A DNA stretch of 64,000 nt from Enterocloster hominis (ex Liu et al. 2021) (GTDB lineage Bacteria; Bacillota; Clostridia; Lachnospirales; Lachnospiraceae). Position 1 is the first letter of the stretch; each line of letters begins with the position of its first letter. The position numbers were made by a program, and so were the translations under genes. The DNA lies in the NCBI GenBank assembly GCA_014385265.1, contig JACRTJ010000018.1, positions 240,060 to 304,059 of the forward strand. The letters are read 5' to 3'. Below, in pieces: positions 33,155 through 41,478 of this stretch. A model generated the notes under the pieces. That model saw only the letters and a list, made by a program, of their open reading frames with translations, ran no database searches and was not told where the DNA came from.

Positions 33155-33967
33155 ATGAATAAATGCACAGAACGTCTATATAACGGTATTATTAAGGAAA
33201 ACCCGACCTTCATCCTGATGTTAGGTATGTGTCCGACCCTGGCCACCACCACATCGGCCATCAACGGACTGGGTATGGGCCTTTCCACCACAGCAGTACT
33301 GATGTTTTCCAACCTGATCATTTCTCTTCTGAGAAAGATCATTCCGGACCGGGTGCGTATTCCGGCCTTCATCGTGATCGTGGCCAGCCTGGTTACCATC
33401 GTACAGCTTTTGATGCAGGGCTATGTTCCGTCCCTGTACGCATCCCTGGGAATCTATATCCCGCTGATCGTGGTAAACTGCATCATCCTTGGCCGCGCCG
33501 AGTCCTACGCCTGCAAGAACGGTCCGGCCGAGTCCTTCTTTGACGGTCTTGGAATGGGCCTGGGCTTTTCCCTGTCCCTGACAGTCATTGGAATGTGCCG
33601 TGAGCTCATCGGTGCAGGAGCCGTATTTGGCCATGTGATCATTCCGGAGCAGTTCCATATCTCCATCATGATCCTGGCTCCAGGAGCTTTATTTACCCTG
33701 GCCATGCTTTCTGCACTCCAGAACAAGCTCCGTCTTCCCAGCGCCACCAACGGCGACGCTCCCAGGTCTGACCTGGCCTGCGGCGGTGACTGTCTCCATT
33801 GTTCCGGCTGCACGGGCATGACGAACCATGCAGTGCTGGCAGAGAAAAAGGCAGAAGCGGCGGCAGCAGCAGCGGCAGCCAAAAAGGCGGCGGCAGAGAA
33901 GGCACTGGCAGCGAAAAAGGCCGCTGAAGAAGCAAAAGCGGCAGACGCAGCAAAGAAAGAAAATTAA
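33155..33967 (+). CDS. rnfE: Rnf complex subunit E with Cys cluster and Ala/Lys-rich tail
   Basis: 270 residues. The first about 200 form the usual six-helix RnfE (NPTFILMLGMCPTLA near the start, a family signature), similar in topology to RnfA. Unusually, the C-terminus continues with CGGDCLHCSGC (about residues 208-218), then about 45 residues of Ala/Lys/Glu helix. The standard protein ends near 200-230. The four close Cys could bind metal or an iron-sulfur cluster at the cytoplasmic side. The reading frame and ribosome site of rnfA follow normally, so a frameshift is unlikely. Confidence 0.93.
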   Translation: MNKCTERLYNGIIKENPTFILMLGMCPTLATTTSAINGLGMGLSTTAVLMFSNLIISLLRKIIPDRVRIPAFIVIVASLVTIVQLLMQGYVPSLYASLGIYIPLIVVNCIILGRAESYACKNGPAESFFDGLGMGLGFSLSLTVIGMCRELIGAGAVFGHVIIPEQFHISIMILAPGALFTLAMLSALQNKLRLPSATNGDAPRSDLACGGDCLHCSGCTGMTNHAVLAEKKAEAAAAAAAAKKAAAEKALAAKKAAEEAKAADAAKKEN

Positions 33968-33982
33968 GGAGGAAGTGGAGTA

Positions 33983-34558
33983 ATGAAAGAACTATTATTG
34001 ATCGCCATCGGCTCCGCCCTGGTAAATAACGTTGTATTAAGCCAGTTCCTCGGTCTTTGCCCGTTCCTTGGCGTATCCAAGAAAACGGAGACTGCGGCCG
34101 GTATGGGCGCTGCGGTCGTATTCGTTATCACCATCGCATCGGCCTGTACCAGCCTGATCTATGACTTTGTGCTGGTAAAGCTGGGGATCGAGTATCTCCA
34201 GACCATCGTATTTATCCTTGTGATCGCCGCTCTGGTACAGTTCGTTGAGATGTTCTTAAAGAAGAACATGGTGAGCCTTTACGAGGCCCTGGGCGTATAC
34301 CTGCCTCTGATCACCACCAACTGCGCCGTTTTAGGCGTGGCCCTGACCAATGTGCAGGAGAAATATAACTTTGTTGAGAGCGTTGTCAATGGTATCGGCG
34401 TTTCTGTTGGATTTACGATCGCCATCGTCCTGCTTTCCGGTATCCGTGAAAAGATCGAGTATAACGATGTGCCCCATTCTTTCCAGGGATCTCCCATCGT
34501 TCTGATCACAGCAGGCTTGATGTCCATCGCATTCTTCGGATTCTCCGGTCTGATTTAA
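33983..34558 (+). CDS. rnfA: Rnf complex subunit A
   Basis: 191-residue membrane protein with six helices, full length. The N-terminal NNVVLSQFLGLCPFLGVS motif carries the Cys that, with its counterpart in RnfE, is thought to ligate an intramembrane iron-sulfur centre. AAGGAGG precedes the start; 13 bases separate it from rnfB. Confidence 0.95.
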   Translation: MKELLLIAIGSALVNNVVLSQFLGLCPFLGVSKKTETAAGMGAAVVFVITIASACTSLIYDFVLVKLGIEYLQTIVFILVIAALVQFVEMFLKKNMVSLYEALGVYLPLITTNCAVLGVALTNVQEKYNFVESVVNGIGVSVGFTIAIVLLSGIREKIEYNDVPHSFQGSPIVLITAGLMSIAFFGFSGLI

Positions 34559-34571
34559 GGAGGGGCGAGGG

Positions 34572-35366
34572 ATGAATATTACAGGTATTATCATCGCGGC
34601 CGCCGTGGTCGGTATCGTCGGTATCGTCATCGGTATTCTTCTGGGGATCGCCAGTGAGAAATTCAAGGTCGAGGTGGATGAGAGAGAGATCCTTGTACGT
34701 GCAGAGCTTCCGGGCAATAATTGCGGCGGCTGCGGATATGCAGGCTGCGACGCCCTGGCCAAGGCCATTGTGGAAGGTAAGGCAAAAGTAAACCAGTGTC
34801 CGGTGGGCGGCGCTTCAGTGGGCGATAAGATCGCGGCCATCATGGGCGTGGAAGCCGGCGCTGCGGAAAAGATGGTGGCCTTTGTAAAATGTAAGGGCAC
34901 CTGCGATAAGGCAAACGTCCAGTATAATTACTACGGTATGGATGACTGCGTAAAGATCGCCGCAGCCGTTCCGGGAGCCGGAGATAAGGCATGCTCTTAT
35001 GGCTGTCTGGGCTCCGGAAGCTGTGTAAAGGCCTGTCAGTTTGACGCCATCCATATCGTGGACGGCGTGGCTGTGGTCGATAAGGAGAAATGCGTGGCCT
35101 GCGGCGCCTGTGCGGCCGTATGTCCCCGCCATCTGATCGATCTGGTGCCCTATAAGGCAGAGCATCTTGTTCAGTGTAATTCCCACGATAAGGGCGCTGA
35201 TGTAAAGAAAAAATGCGACGCCGGATGCATCGGCTGTACCCTGTGTACGAAGCAGTGCGAAGCCGACGCCATCCATATGGACAACAATGTGGCTGTTATT
35301 GATTATGAAAAGTGCACCAACTGCGGAAAGTGCGCGGAGAAGTGTCCGGCGAAGGTGATCTTATAG
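34572..35366 (+). CDS. rnfB: Rnf complex subunit B (ferredoxin-accepting polyferredoxin)
   Basis: 264 residues: one N-terminal membrane helix, then NNCGGCGYAGC ... CPVGG for the first cluster, additional Cys groups around CKGTCDK and CSYGCLGSGSC, and ferredoxin-type motifs CVACGACAAVCP, CIGCTLCTKQC and CTNCGKCAEKCP. It accepts electrons from ferredoxin. It is the last gene of the operon and is followed by a terminator. Confidence 0.95.
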   Translation: MNITGIIIAAAVVGIVGIVIGILLGIASEKFKVEVDEREILVRAELPGNNCGGCGYAGCDALAKAIVEGKAKVNQCPVGGASVGDKIAAIMGVEAGAAEKMVAFVKCKGTCDKANVQYNYYGMDDCVKIAAAVPGAGDKACSYGCLGSGSCVKACQFDAIHIVDGVAVVDKEKCVACGACAAVCPRHLIDLVPYKAEHLVQCNSHDKGADVKKKCDAGCIGCTLCTKQCEADAIHMDNNVAVIDYEKCTNCGKCAEKCPAKVIL

Positions 35367-35401
35367 CTGGACAGAGGCTGGCAGAATCAGATAGTATGAC
35401 G

Positions 35402-35432
35402 AAAAGGGCGTTCCTGGCGGGCGTCCTTTTTT
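35402..35432 (+). terminator. Terminator of the rnf operon
   Basis: AAAGGGCG pairs with CGTCCTTT (one G:T) around an 11-base loop, followed by T-run. Confidence 0.8.
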
Positions 35433-35491
35433 CATTCCCGAATGCATTTTATACCACACCACAAGAATACAGCGGACGGTGCCGAATGATG

Positions 35492-35524
35492 TAAAAATAG
35501 GAGCAGCTCCGAAGGGCTGCTCCT
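35492..35524 (-). terminator. Terminator of the DUF4143 remnant
   Basis: AGGAGCAGC (35499-35507) and GCTGCTCCT (35516-35524) form a 9-bp stem followed on the minus strand by TATTTTTA. Confidence 0.75.
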
Positions 35525-35558
35525 AAATGGTATTTGCAGTATCAGCCTGGTTTGCTGG

Positions 35559-36176
35559 TTAGAACAACTCTACACGACCAGGCAGCAGGTCAATCAGATT
35601 GCAATGGAAGATCCCGTTGTCATCATAGAAGTTATGAGGGATATCCATGCGAACAATGATTTTTTTGAAAAAGTCTTTTGTCAGGATTAGCGATGCAAGC
35701 TCAGAGGATTCCTTTTTATCCGCATCCATCTGGAAAGCTGACTGGATGTAGATTTTTTTATCTGCATCATTAACAACGAAGTCAATTTCTTTTTGCGTAT
35801 TTGCACCGCCGGTACGATCCGTTACAACACCAACATCAACGGAATAGCCTCTGCTCAGAAGTTCGTTGTAGATGATGTTTTCCATAATGTGGCCGGGATC
35901 GTATTGACGATAGTTCAATCGGGCATTACGGAGGCCGATATCTGTATAATAGTATTTGTTTGGATATTTGAAATAGGTCTTTTCTTTCACATCATAGCGC
36001 TTTGCCATGGAAATGAGGAACGAATCGATAATGTGCTGCACATAGTTGGAAACCAGAGTGGAGTTGACCTTTTCGTTCTTCATACTGGTCAGCGCATTGG
36101 CTATATTCGTAGGATTGGTCAGAGAACTGATAGTATACCGCGATTTTCTCAAATTATCAACAGAACCGTAGAAAGT
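35559..36176 (-). pseudogene. Truncated AAA-ATPase/DUF4143 protein (C-terminal remnant)
   Basis: The readable frame encodes about 205 residues that match the C-terminal part of AAA_14/DUF4143 ATPases (TNPTNIANALTSMKN ... RYDVKEKTYFKYPNKYYYTD ... ENIIYNELLSRGY ... EIDFVV). The N-terminal AAA domain with Walker motifs (about 200 residues) is absent; the frame meets a TGA at about 36177-36179, and the only start choices are TTG codons. No AAA-coding sequence was recognised in the DNA beyond. The region is AT-rich with a terminator still present, suggesting decay of an accessory gene. Confidence 0.72.
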
Positions 36177-36179
36177 TCA

Positions 36180-36456
36180 TAATAAAGTTACGACATTTGC
36201 GTCGCAAGTATAAGGCCGATCCTTAGATCCCGTTCAGGATAATGGCGTCGATCTACACTTCACGCTTCGGTTTTGCCATTCCTAAAGGTCCGGTAATAAG
36301 CCAGACGGTATCGACCACTGCGTTTTTTTGTGTTCCGAAGCTTCAAAGGGAAATCCACAGAAAACTGTAAATAAAATTTAAAGCATCCGGATAGCAGTTC
36401 CGGTATAATGAAGATAAAAGAAGGTCGCGCATATGCAAAAGAAAGGAGAGAAGACC
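36180..36456. other. Intergenic region, remnant DNA and serpin promoter
   Basis: No intact gene. A perfect TATAAT (36404-36409) precedes the serpin gene, without a clear -35. The part near 36180-36340 has no recognised content and may be leftover from an insertion or deletion at the DUF4143 remnant. Confidence 0.4.
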
Positions 36457-37806
36457 ATGAAACGGGAGGAATGGAAGAGAAGCTATAAAAGGATCTGCTG
36501 TCTGCTGGCTGCCATCGGAGCAGGGACTGCGCTTTGCGGATGCAGCCCGGGAAACGGCACACAGGCCGTAAGACGCCTGGAAGAGGTCCGGTTCCCGGCG
36601 GAGCCGGTGTATAAAAATAGTGAGGAACGGTGGGAGGCAGAGCGGAATCAAAGCCTCCCGGAAGCCTTCCTGGCTGCGTATTCAGATTTTTCCTATGGAA
36701 CAGCCGCAGAGCTCCTTAAGGACAAAAAGGAGAATACAGCCTATTCACCCCTGGGCCTTTATTACGCCCTGGCGGCAGCGGCCCAGGGCGCTGAGGGAAA
36801 AACCGAAGAGGAGTTCCTGTCCCTTCTGGGATATGACAGCGTCCAGGAGCTGGCAAAGGACTGCAAAAGCTCCTTTGAGATCCTTTATCACGTGCCCAAT
36901 AAGAAAAACAGGACAGGAGCCGGAGAGGAGCCCCATACCTCGTCTCTCTATTCTCTTCAGATCGCCAACTCCCTGTGGGCCGACGACAGCCTTCCTTTAA
37001 AGGAAGCATTTGCCGGACGGCTTTCGGAATATTTCTATACGGACGTGTTCCAGGGGGATCTCCAGAGCGGAGAGGCTGGAGAGGCCATGGCCGGCTGGGT
37101 GAAGGAGCGCACTAGAGGGCTGATCCAGCCGGAGCCGGCTCCACTTCCGGAAAATGTGCAGCTTTCTTTAAGGAATACCATTTATTTTTACGATCAGTGG
37201 CAGGACCGGTTTTCTCCGGAGACCACAGAGGAGGATGTGTTTTATACGGATGACGGACAGGAGATCGTTTGTGATTTTATGAACCGGGAGAACGGCTCCA
37301 CCGGTTTCCGGAAAGGAGAAAACTTTACTGCCTCAGAGCTGGCATTGAAAAACGGAGCCGTGGTATTCGTTCTGCCGGATGAGGGCGTCGGTGTCCAGGA
37401 GCTGGTCCAGTCGGAAGAAACCCTGAGGGAGGCCCTTTCCGGGACCAATGGCCAGAGCGTGGGAGAGGTGGTCTGGAAGGTACCGAAATTCTCTTACGGG
37501 TATAAGGCGGAGGGGATGAAGGAAATGCTCCAGACCCTGGGATTAAATGAGGCCTTTGGGGAAAGCGCAGATTTTTCCGGGATCTCAGACCAGAAGCCCC
37601 TGGGCCTTTCAGACGTTGCCCAGGAGGTACATATCGGCATCGATGAAAACGGTGTGGAGGCGGCTGCGTTTACAGAGATCCTATGGGCAGGAGCCGCCCT
37701 TCCCCAGGGCCGGGCCGAAATGATCTTAAACCGGCCGTTCCTCTATGCAGTAAAAAATAAAGGCCAGATCCTGTTTGTGGGGATCTGCCAGGATCCGGTT
37801 CCGTAA
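36457..37806 (+). CDS. Serpin-family lipoprotein (serine protease inhibitor)
   Basis: 449 residues. A basic N-terminus, hydrophobic stretch and lipobox-like LCGC near residue 28 indicate a membrane-anchored lipoprotein. The serpin fold is supported by NTAYSPLGLYYALAAAAQGAEGKT, here seen as AYSPLGLYYALA, by LRNTIYFYDQWQDRF, and by the C-terminal hinge DENGVEAAAFTEI and NRPFLYAVKNKGQILFVG. Hinge-to-NRPF spacing matches inhibitory serpins; aligned to antitrypsin, P1 falls at Ala in WAGAALP. Serpins trap serine proteases irreversibly. In a gut bacterium this would counter host or microbial proteases. ATG 36457 follows AAAGGAG. Confidence 0.88.
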   Translation: MKREEWKRSYKRICCLLAAIGAGTALCGCSPGNGTQAVRRLEEVRFPAEPVYKNSEERWEAERNQSLPEAFLAAYSDFSYGTAAELLKDKKENTAYSPLGLYYALAAAAQGAEGKTEEEFLSLLGYDSVQELAKDCKSSFEILYHVPNKKNRTGAGEEPHTSSLYSLQIANSLWADDSLPLKEAFAGRLSEYFYTDVFQGDLQSGEAGEAMAGWVKERTRGLIQPEPAPLPENVQLSLRNTIYFYDQWQDRFSPETTEEDVFYTDDGQEIVCDFMNRENGSTGFRKGENFTASELALKNGAVVFVLPDEGVGVQELVQSEETLREALSGTNGQSVGEVVWKVPKFSYGYKAEGMKEMLQTLGLNEAFGESADFSGISDQKPLGLSDVAQEVHIGIDENGVEAAAFTEILWAGAALPQGRAEMILNRPFLYAVKNKGQILFVGICQDPVP

Positions 37807-37835
37807 AAAGAAACGTGCAGAAATCCGGATACAGA

Positions 37836-37887
37836 TAAAAATGCGCCCCGGCTGCTTCAGATCACTGAAGGGCTGGGGCGCATTTTA
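37836..37887. terminator. Bidirectional terminator between serpin and PBP genes
   Basis: AAAATGCGCCCC/GGGGCGCATTTT outer stem with an inner CTTCAG/CTGAAG stem lies between two converging genes. Confidence 0.85.
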
Positions 37888-37896
37888 TATCTGCTT

Positions 37897-40575
37897 TTAC
37901 ATGTATCCGGGTCCCACAGGGATGTAGATATCATCCAGCGGTGAGCTGGGGATAAAGGGAGCGGTGGTCTCCGGAACAGTTTCGTTGTCGGGGGCTGCGG
38001 TCTCGTTTTCCGAGGGCAGCACCACAGCAGACTGGGTATGGACTGTACACGGTCCGGGCATTGCGTACCGGGAGTCGTCGGTGCCGCCGGATTCTCCCTC
38101 CGGCGTTACCAGTACAGTCCGGCTGTGCCTGGATTCCAGCGGACAGAATTCCGTGGGAAGCCCGCCGGATTCGCCGCAGACGGTGATGGCCACATGGTGG
38201 TCACAGACCTGGGTGGGAACGGTACCCTTGGCAAAATACTCGGTATAAACGGCGCTTCCTCTGGGATCTGCTTCACAGACACCGGGGTTTGGAAGCATTC
38301 CGGACTTCCGGCACACGCTGGCGGTCTCAATTGAGTCGGGAACCGGGAAGCCAGTGTCTGCCAGTCCCTCGTGGGCACGGGCCATGATCTGCTTCCAGAT
38401 TCGTTTGTGGTAGGAAGTGCTGCTCCCGATGGCCGAGATCTTCTGGTTATCATCGCAGCCGGACCAGATGCCGGCGGTATAGTAGGGCGTATAGCCCACG
38501 AACCAGATATCTACATTGCTGGTGGTCGTACCGGATTTTCCTGCATTGGACATGCCTGGGATATTGGCCGGAACGCTGGTGGAATTTAAGCTGACGCCGG
38601 GAGAGGCGTACATGCGGCTGCTTTCCATGGACTCTGCCAGGGCGTCGGTCAGAAGGAAGGCCGTGGAATCCTTGAGGACCCGTTTGGTCTGGGGCTCGTT
38701 TTCCAGAAGGACCTTTCCATTATGATCCAGGATCTTTGTGAAGAAAACAGGCTTCGTATAGATCCCGCCATTGGCGATGGCCGCATAAGCGCCGGTGAGC
38801 TCCAGGTTGGAAACTCCCTTGGTGATGCCGCCCAGGGCTGTGGCTGCGTTATAATCTGTTTCTGTCAGGGAGGTGATCCCAAAATTCCGGGCATATTCCA
38901 CTCCCAGCTGGGGCGTCACTGTCTCCATCATACAGCGGACGGCCACAATATTCATAGAATAAACGATACCGTCGCGGATGGTGCTGTAACCCATATAGCC
39001 CTTCTTTGCATACCAGTTCCGGAAGGTCTTCTGTCCCACCGTATAGGGGGCGTCATAGTAAACAGTGCTCAGGGTGGCTCCGCAGGTATCCAGAGCCGGG
39101 GCAAAGGCGGTCAATACCTTAAAGGTGGAGCCTGGCTGGCGCAGGGTGTTGGTGGCCCGGTTCAGGGAAAGACTGATCTCCTTGGTTCCGCGCCCTCCAT
39201 TGACGGCCTTTACATAACCGGTGTGTTGGTCCATAAGGACAAAGGAAACCTGGGGCTGTAAAATGTAGTAGACCACCTCTCCAAGGACCGTATCGCCCTC
39301 TTTTGTCATAGCGGACTTATAGGCGGCGATGGCGGCATCTGCCTCCTCCTTTGTTTTGAACAGGCCGTCGTAGGAGGTCTGTCCCAGATCCGTCCGGTAA
39401 TATGTCTTCATGGTCTCGTCAGAATAGTTGGTGACGGTCTCATCCTCATGCTGGATGGAAAGACGGTAATCGACGGAGTAGTATACCACGTCATAGTTAT
39501 CCGGGTTGTTGACCTCCTCATCCACAATGGCCTGGAGATCCGGGTCCTGGGTGGTATAGATGGAAAGTCCTCCGGCATACAGAAGATTGGAGGCCTGGGA
39601 TTCTGTGTAGCCCAGCTTCTCCTGGAGAGCCGTCATGACCTGCTCGGTCAGCTCGTCCGTAAAATAGGAATAGGGGTTCTGGCTTTCCTGGGTCACCAGA
39701 TCCACATTCTGGATCCTGGAGTAGACGTCGTCGGCCAGGGCCTCCTCCTGGTCTTCCTTGGAGATCTTTCCCTGTTCATACATATACTGGAGGATCACCC
39801 GCCGCTTTTCCTCGTTGTTTTTTTGACCTTTTTCCGACAGAGGATTGTATTTGGTAGGGTTCTGGGTGATACCGGCAATGACTGTGGCCTCGGAAAGGGT
39901 CAGGTCAGAAACGTCCTTCCCAAAGTACCGCTTGGCGGCGGATTTCACACCCAGGGTGTTATTTCCCAGGTTGATGGTGTTTAAATAGTTTTTGAGGATG
40001 ATCTCCTTGTCCATGATCTTTTCCAGCTGGAGGGCCAGATACTGCTCCTGGAGCTTTCTTTCCAGCTTTTCACCGAAGGAATCCTCGTTTCCGCCGGCGA
40101 AAATATTGTTTTTGATCAGCTGCTGGGTCAGGGTGCTGCCGCCGCCGGCGGGATTGTTGGTCAGGATCCCCACGGCCGCACGGATCATGGAACGCAGGTC
40201 CACGCCGTGATGGGACCAGAAACGGGAATCCTCAATGGCTACAAAGGCATCGATCAGGCATTGGGGCAGCTCTTCGTATGTGGCCTCCAGACGGTTGGAT
40301 CCGGACTTCACCAGAGTCTCCGTCAGATTGCCCTTGCTGTCATAAACCATGGTCGCGTACCCGCTGGGTTCAATGCTTGCCACGTCGATCTCCGGCGCAG
40401 CGTCGATGATCCCTTTAAAGATACCGTAGCCCAGGCTCACAGAAAGTATGATTCCCACAGTAAAAAGGACCAGAACCAGCTTCACAAGCCATAGGACCAG
40501 CTTGGATGCGACTTTCTGGGCTTTTGAACTGGACCTCTGCAGCTTTCTGGCTACTTCGTTTTTTCCATAATTCAT
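37897..40575 (-). CDS. Class A penicillin-binding protein (PBP1A-type)
   Basis: 892-residue bifunctional cell-wall synthase. One membrane helix (about residues 26-50) precedes the glycosyltransferase domain (EDSRFWSHHGVD near 116, GGGSTLTQQLIKN near 145). The transpeptidase domain has STFK near 481, SMN near 530 and KSGTT near 677. The C-terminus is Pro/Thr-rich, common for Firmicute PBP1A. It polymerises lipid II glycan and crosslinks peptides outside the membrane. A TGn-extended TATAAT lies upstream on the minus strand. Confidence 0.93.
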   Translation of the reverse strand: MNYGKNEVARKLQRSSSKAQKVASKLVLWLVKLVLVLFTVGIILSVSLGYGIFKGIIDAAPEIDVASIEPSGYATMVYDSKGNLTETLVKSGSNRLEATYEELPQCLIDAFVAIEDSRFWSHHGVDLRSMIRAAVGILTNNPAGGGSTLTQQLIKNNIFAGGNEDSFGEKLERKLQEQYLALQLEKIMDKEIILKNYLNTINLGNNTLGVKSAAKRYFGKDVSDLTLSEATVIAGITQNPTKYNPLSEKGQKNNEEKRRVILQYMYEQGKISKEDQEEALADDVYSRIQNVDLVTQESQNPYSYFTDELTEQVMTALQEKLGYTESQASNLLYAGGLSIYTTQDPDLQAIVDEEVNNPDNYDVVYYSVDYRLSIQHEDETVTNYSDETMKTYYRTDLGQTSYDGLFKTKEEADAAIAAYKSAMTKEGDTVLGEVVYYILQPQVSFVLMDQHTGYVKAVNGGRGTKEISLSLNRATNTLRQPGSTFKVLTAFAPALDTCGATLSTVYYDAPYTVGQKTFRNWYAKKGYMGYSTIRDGIVYSMNIVAVRCMMETVTPQLGVEYARNFGITSLTETDYNAATALGGITKGVSNLELTGAYAAIANGGIYTKPVFFTKILDHNGKVLLENEPQTKRVLKDSTAFLLTDALAESMESSRMYASPGVSLNSTSVPANIPGMSNAGKSGTTTSNVDIWFVGYTPYYTAGIWSGCDDNQKISAIGSSTSYHKRIWKQIMARAHEGLADTGFPVPDSIETASVCRKSGMLPNPGVCEADPRGSAVYTEYFAKGTVPTQVCDHHVAITVCGESGGLPTEFCPLESRHSRTVLVTPEGESGGTDDSRYAMPGPCTVHTQSAVVLPSENETAAPDNETVPETTAPFIPSSPLDDIYIPVGPGYM

Positions 40576-40636
40576 TCAGGAAGCCTCCTTTATATTTCCC
40601 CATTATAACAAACTTCTCCAGAATAATAAATACCTA

Positions 40637-40665
40637 TTGTGGAAAAGTTTTGTTTGTATTATGAT
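40637..40665 (+). promoter_or_regulatory. Probable promoter of the YigZ gene
   Basis: TTGTGG (40637-40642) and TATGAT (40660-40665), 17 bp apart. Confidence 0.5.
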
Positions 40666-40742
40666 ATTTTTGACGGTAAAGTGGGGAATCAGTAAGAAAA
40701 AATTACGGATTTAGAAATAAATGACACAAGGGAGGGCACTGT

Positions 40743-41399
40743 ATGGCAGATCGTTACAAGATCCTTTATGAGGGCGGAGAGGGTGAAACAGAGGTAAAAA
40801 AATCCCGGTTCATCGCCACCACAAGACCCGTAAAGTCCGAGGAGGAGGCGGTAAGCTTTATCGCGGAAATGAAAAAGAAATACTGGGACGCGTCCCATAA
40901 CTGTTCGGCCTTTACCATCGGAAGGAACCATGAGCTGACCCGCTGCAGCGACGACGGAGAGCCGGCCCAGACGGCAGGACGTCCCATGCTGGACGTGCTT
41001 CTGGGAGAGGATGTCCATGACCTCTGCGTGGTGGTCACCCGCTATTTCGGGGGAACCCTCCTGGGGACCGGGGGACTGGTGCGCGCTTATTCGGGAGCTG
41101 TGAAGGAAGGCCTTTTAAACAGCCAGATCGTAGAGAAGTTCCGCGCATACCAGATGGATGTAAGGACCGGATATACGGGCGTTGGGAAGATCCAGTATAT
41201 CCTCGCCCAGGAAAATATAACAGTCATGGACAGTATCTATACGGACCAGGTGGAATTTAAGCTTCTGGTGCCAGTGGAGCGTTATGAAGCTTTGGAGAAG
41301 CAGCTCATTGAGGGGACCAACGGCGGTGCCAGGCTGGAAAAGGGAGACGAGATCTGGTACGGTATATTAAATAAGGAAGTAATTTTGTTTGAAGATTAA
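40743..41399 (+). CDS. YigZ/IMPACT family protein
   Basis: 218 residues. The N-terminal IMPACT domain has KKSRFIATTRPVKSEEEA, HNCSAFTIG, RCSDDGEPAQTAGRPML and VVTRYFGGTLLGTGGLVRAY, the signature of the family; the C-terminal domain is the DUF1949 type. Relatives of the eukaryotic IMPACT protein associate with ribosomes, and the bacterial role is not settled. It is a single gene between the PBP and typA units. Confidence 0.9.
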   Translation: MADRYKILYEGGEGETEVKKSRFIATTRPVKSEEEAVSFIAEMKKKYWDASHNCSAFTIGRNHELTRCSDDGEPAQTAGRPMLDVLLGEDVHDLCVVVTRYFGGTLLGTGGLVRAYSGAVKEGLLNSQIVEKFRAYQMDVRTGYTGVGKIQYILAQENITVMDSIYTDQVEFKLLVPVERYEALEKQLIEGTNGGARLEKGDEIWYGILNKEVILFED

Positions 41400-41406
41400 G
41401 ATTTGA

Positions 41407-41435
41407 TTGCATTTTACCGCTTATGATGCTATAAT
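41407..41435 (+). promoter_or_regulatory. Promoter of typA
   Basis: TTGCAT (41407-41412) and TATAAT (41430-41435), spacing 17 bp, 44 bases before the start. Confidence 0.7.
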
Positions 41436-41478
41436 CGAGAGTCGGTAAATCAGTTTTGAGTCAGGAAAGAGGAGTTTT

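Noticed and set aside
33800..33967. RnfE tail as a frameshift artefact
   Set aside because: The tail uses codons like the rest of the operon, ends cleanly, and is followed by a ribosome site and rnfA at normal distance.
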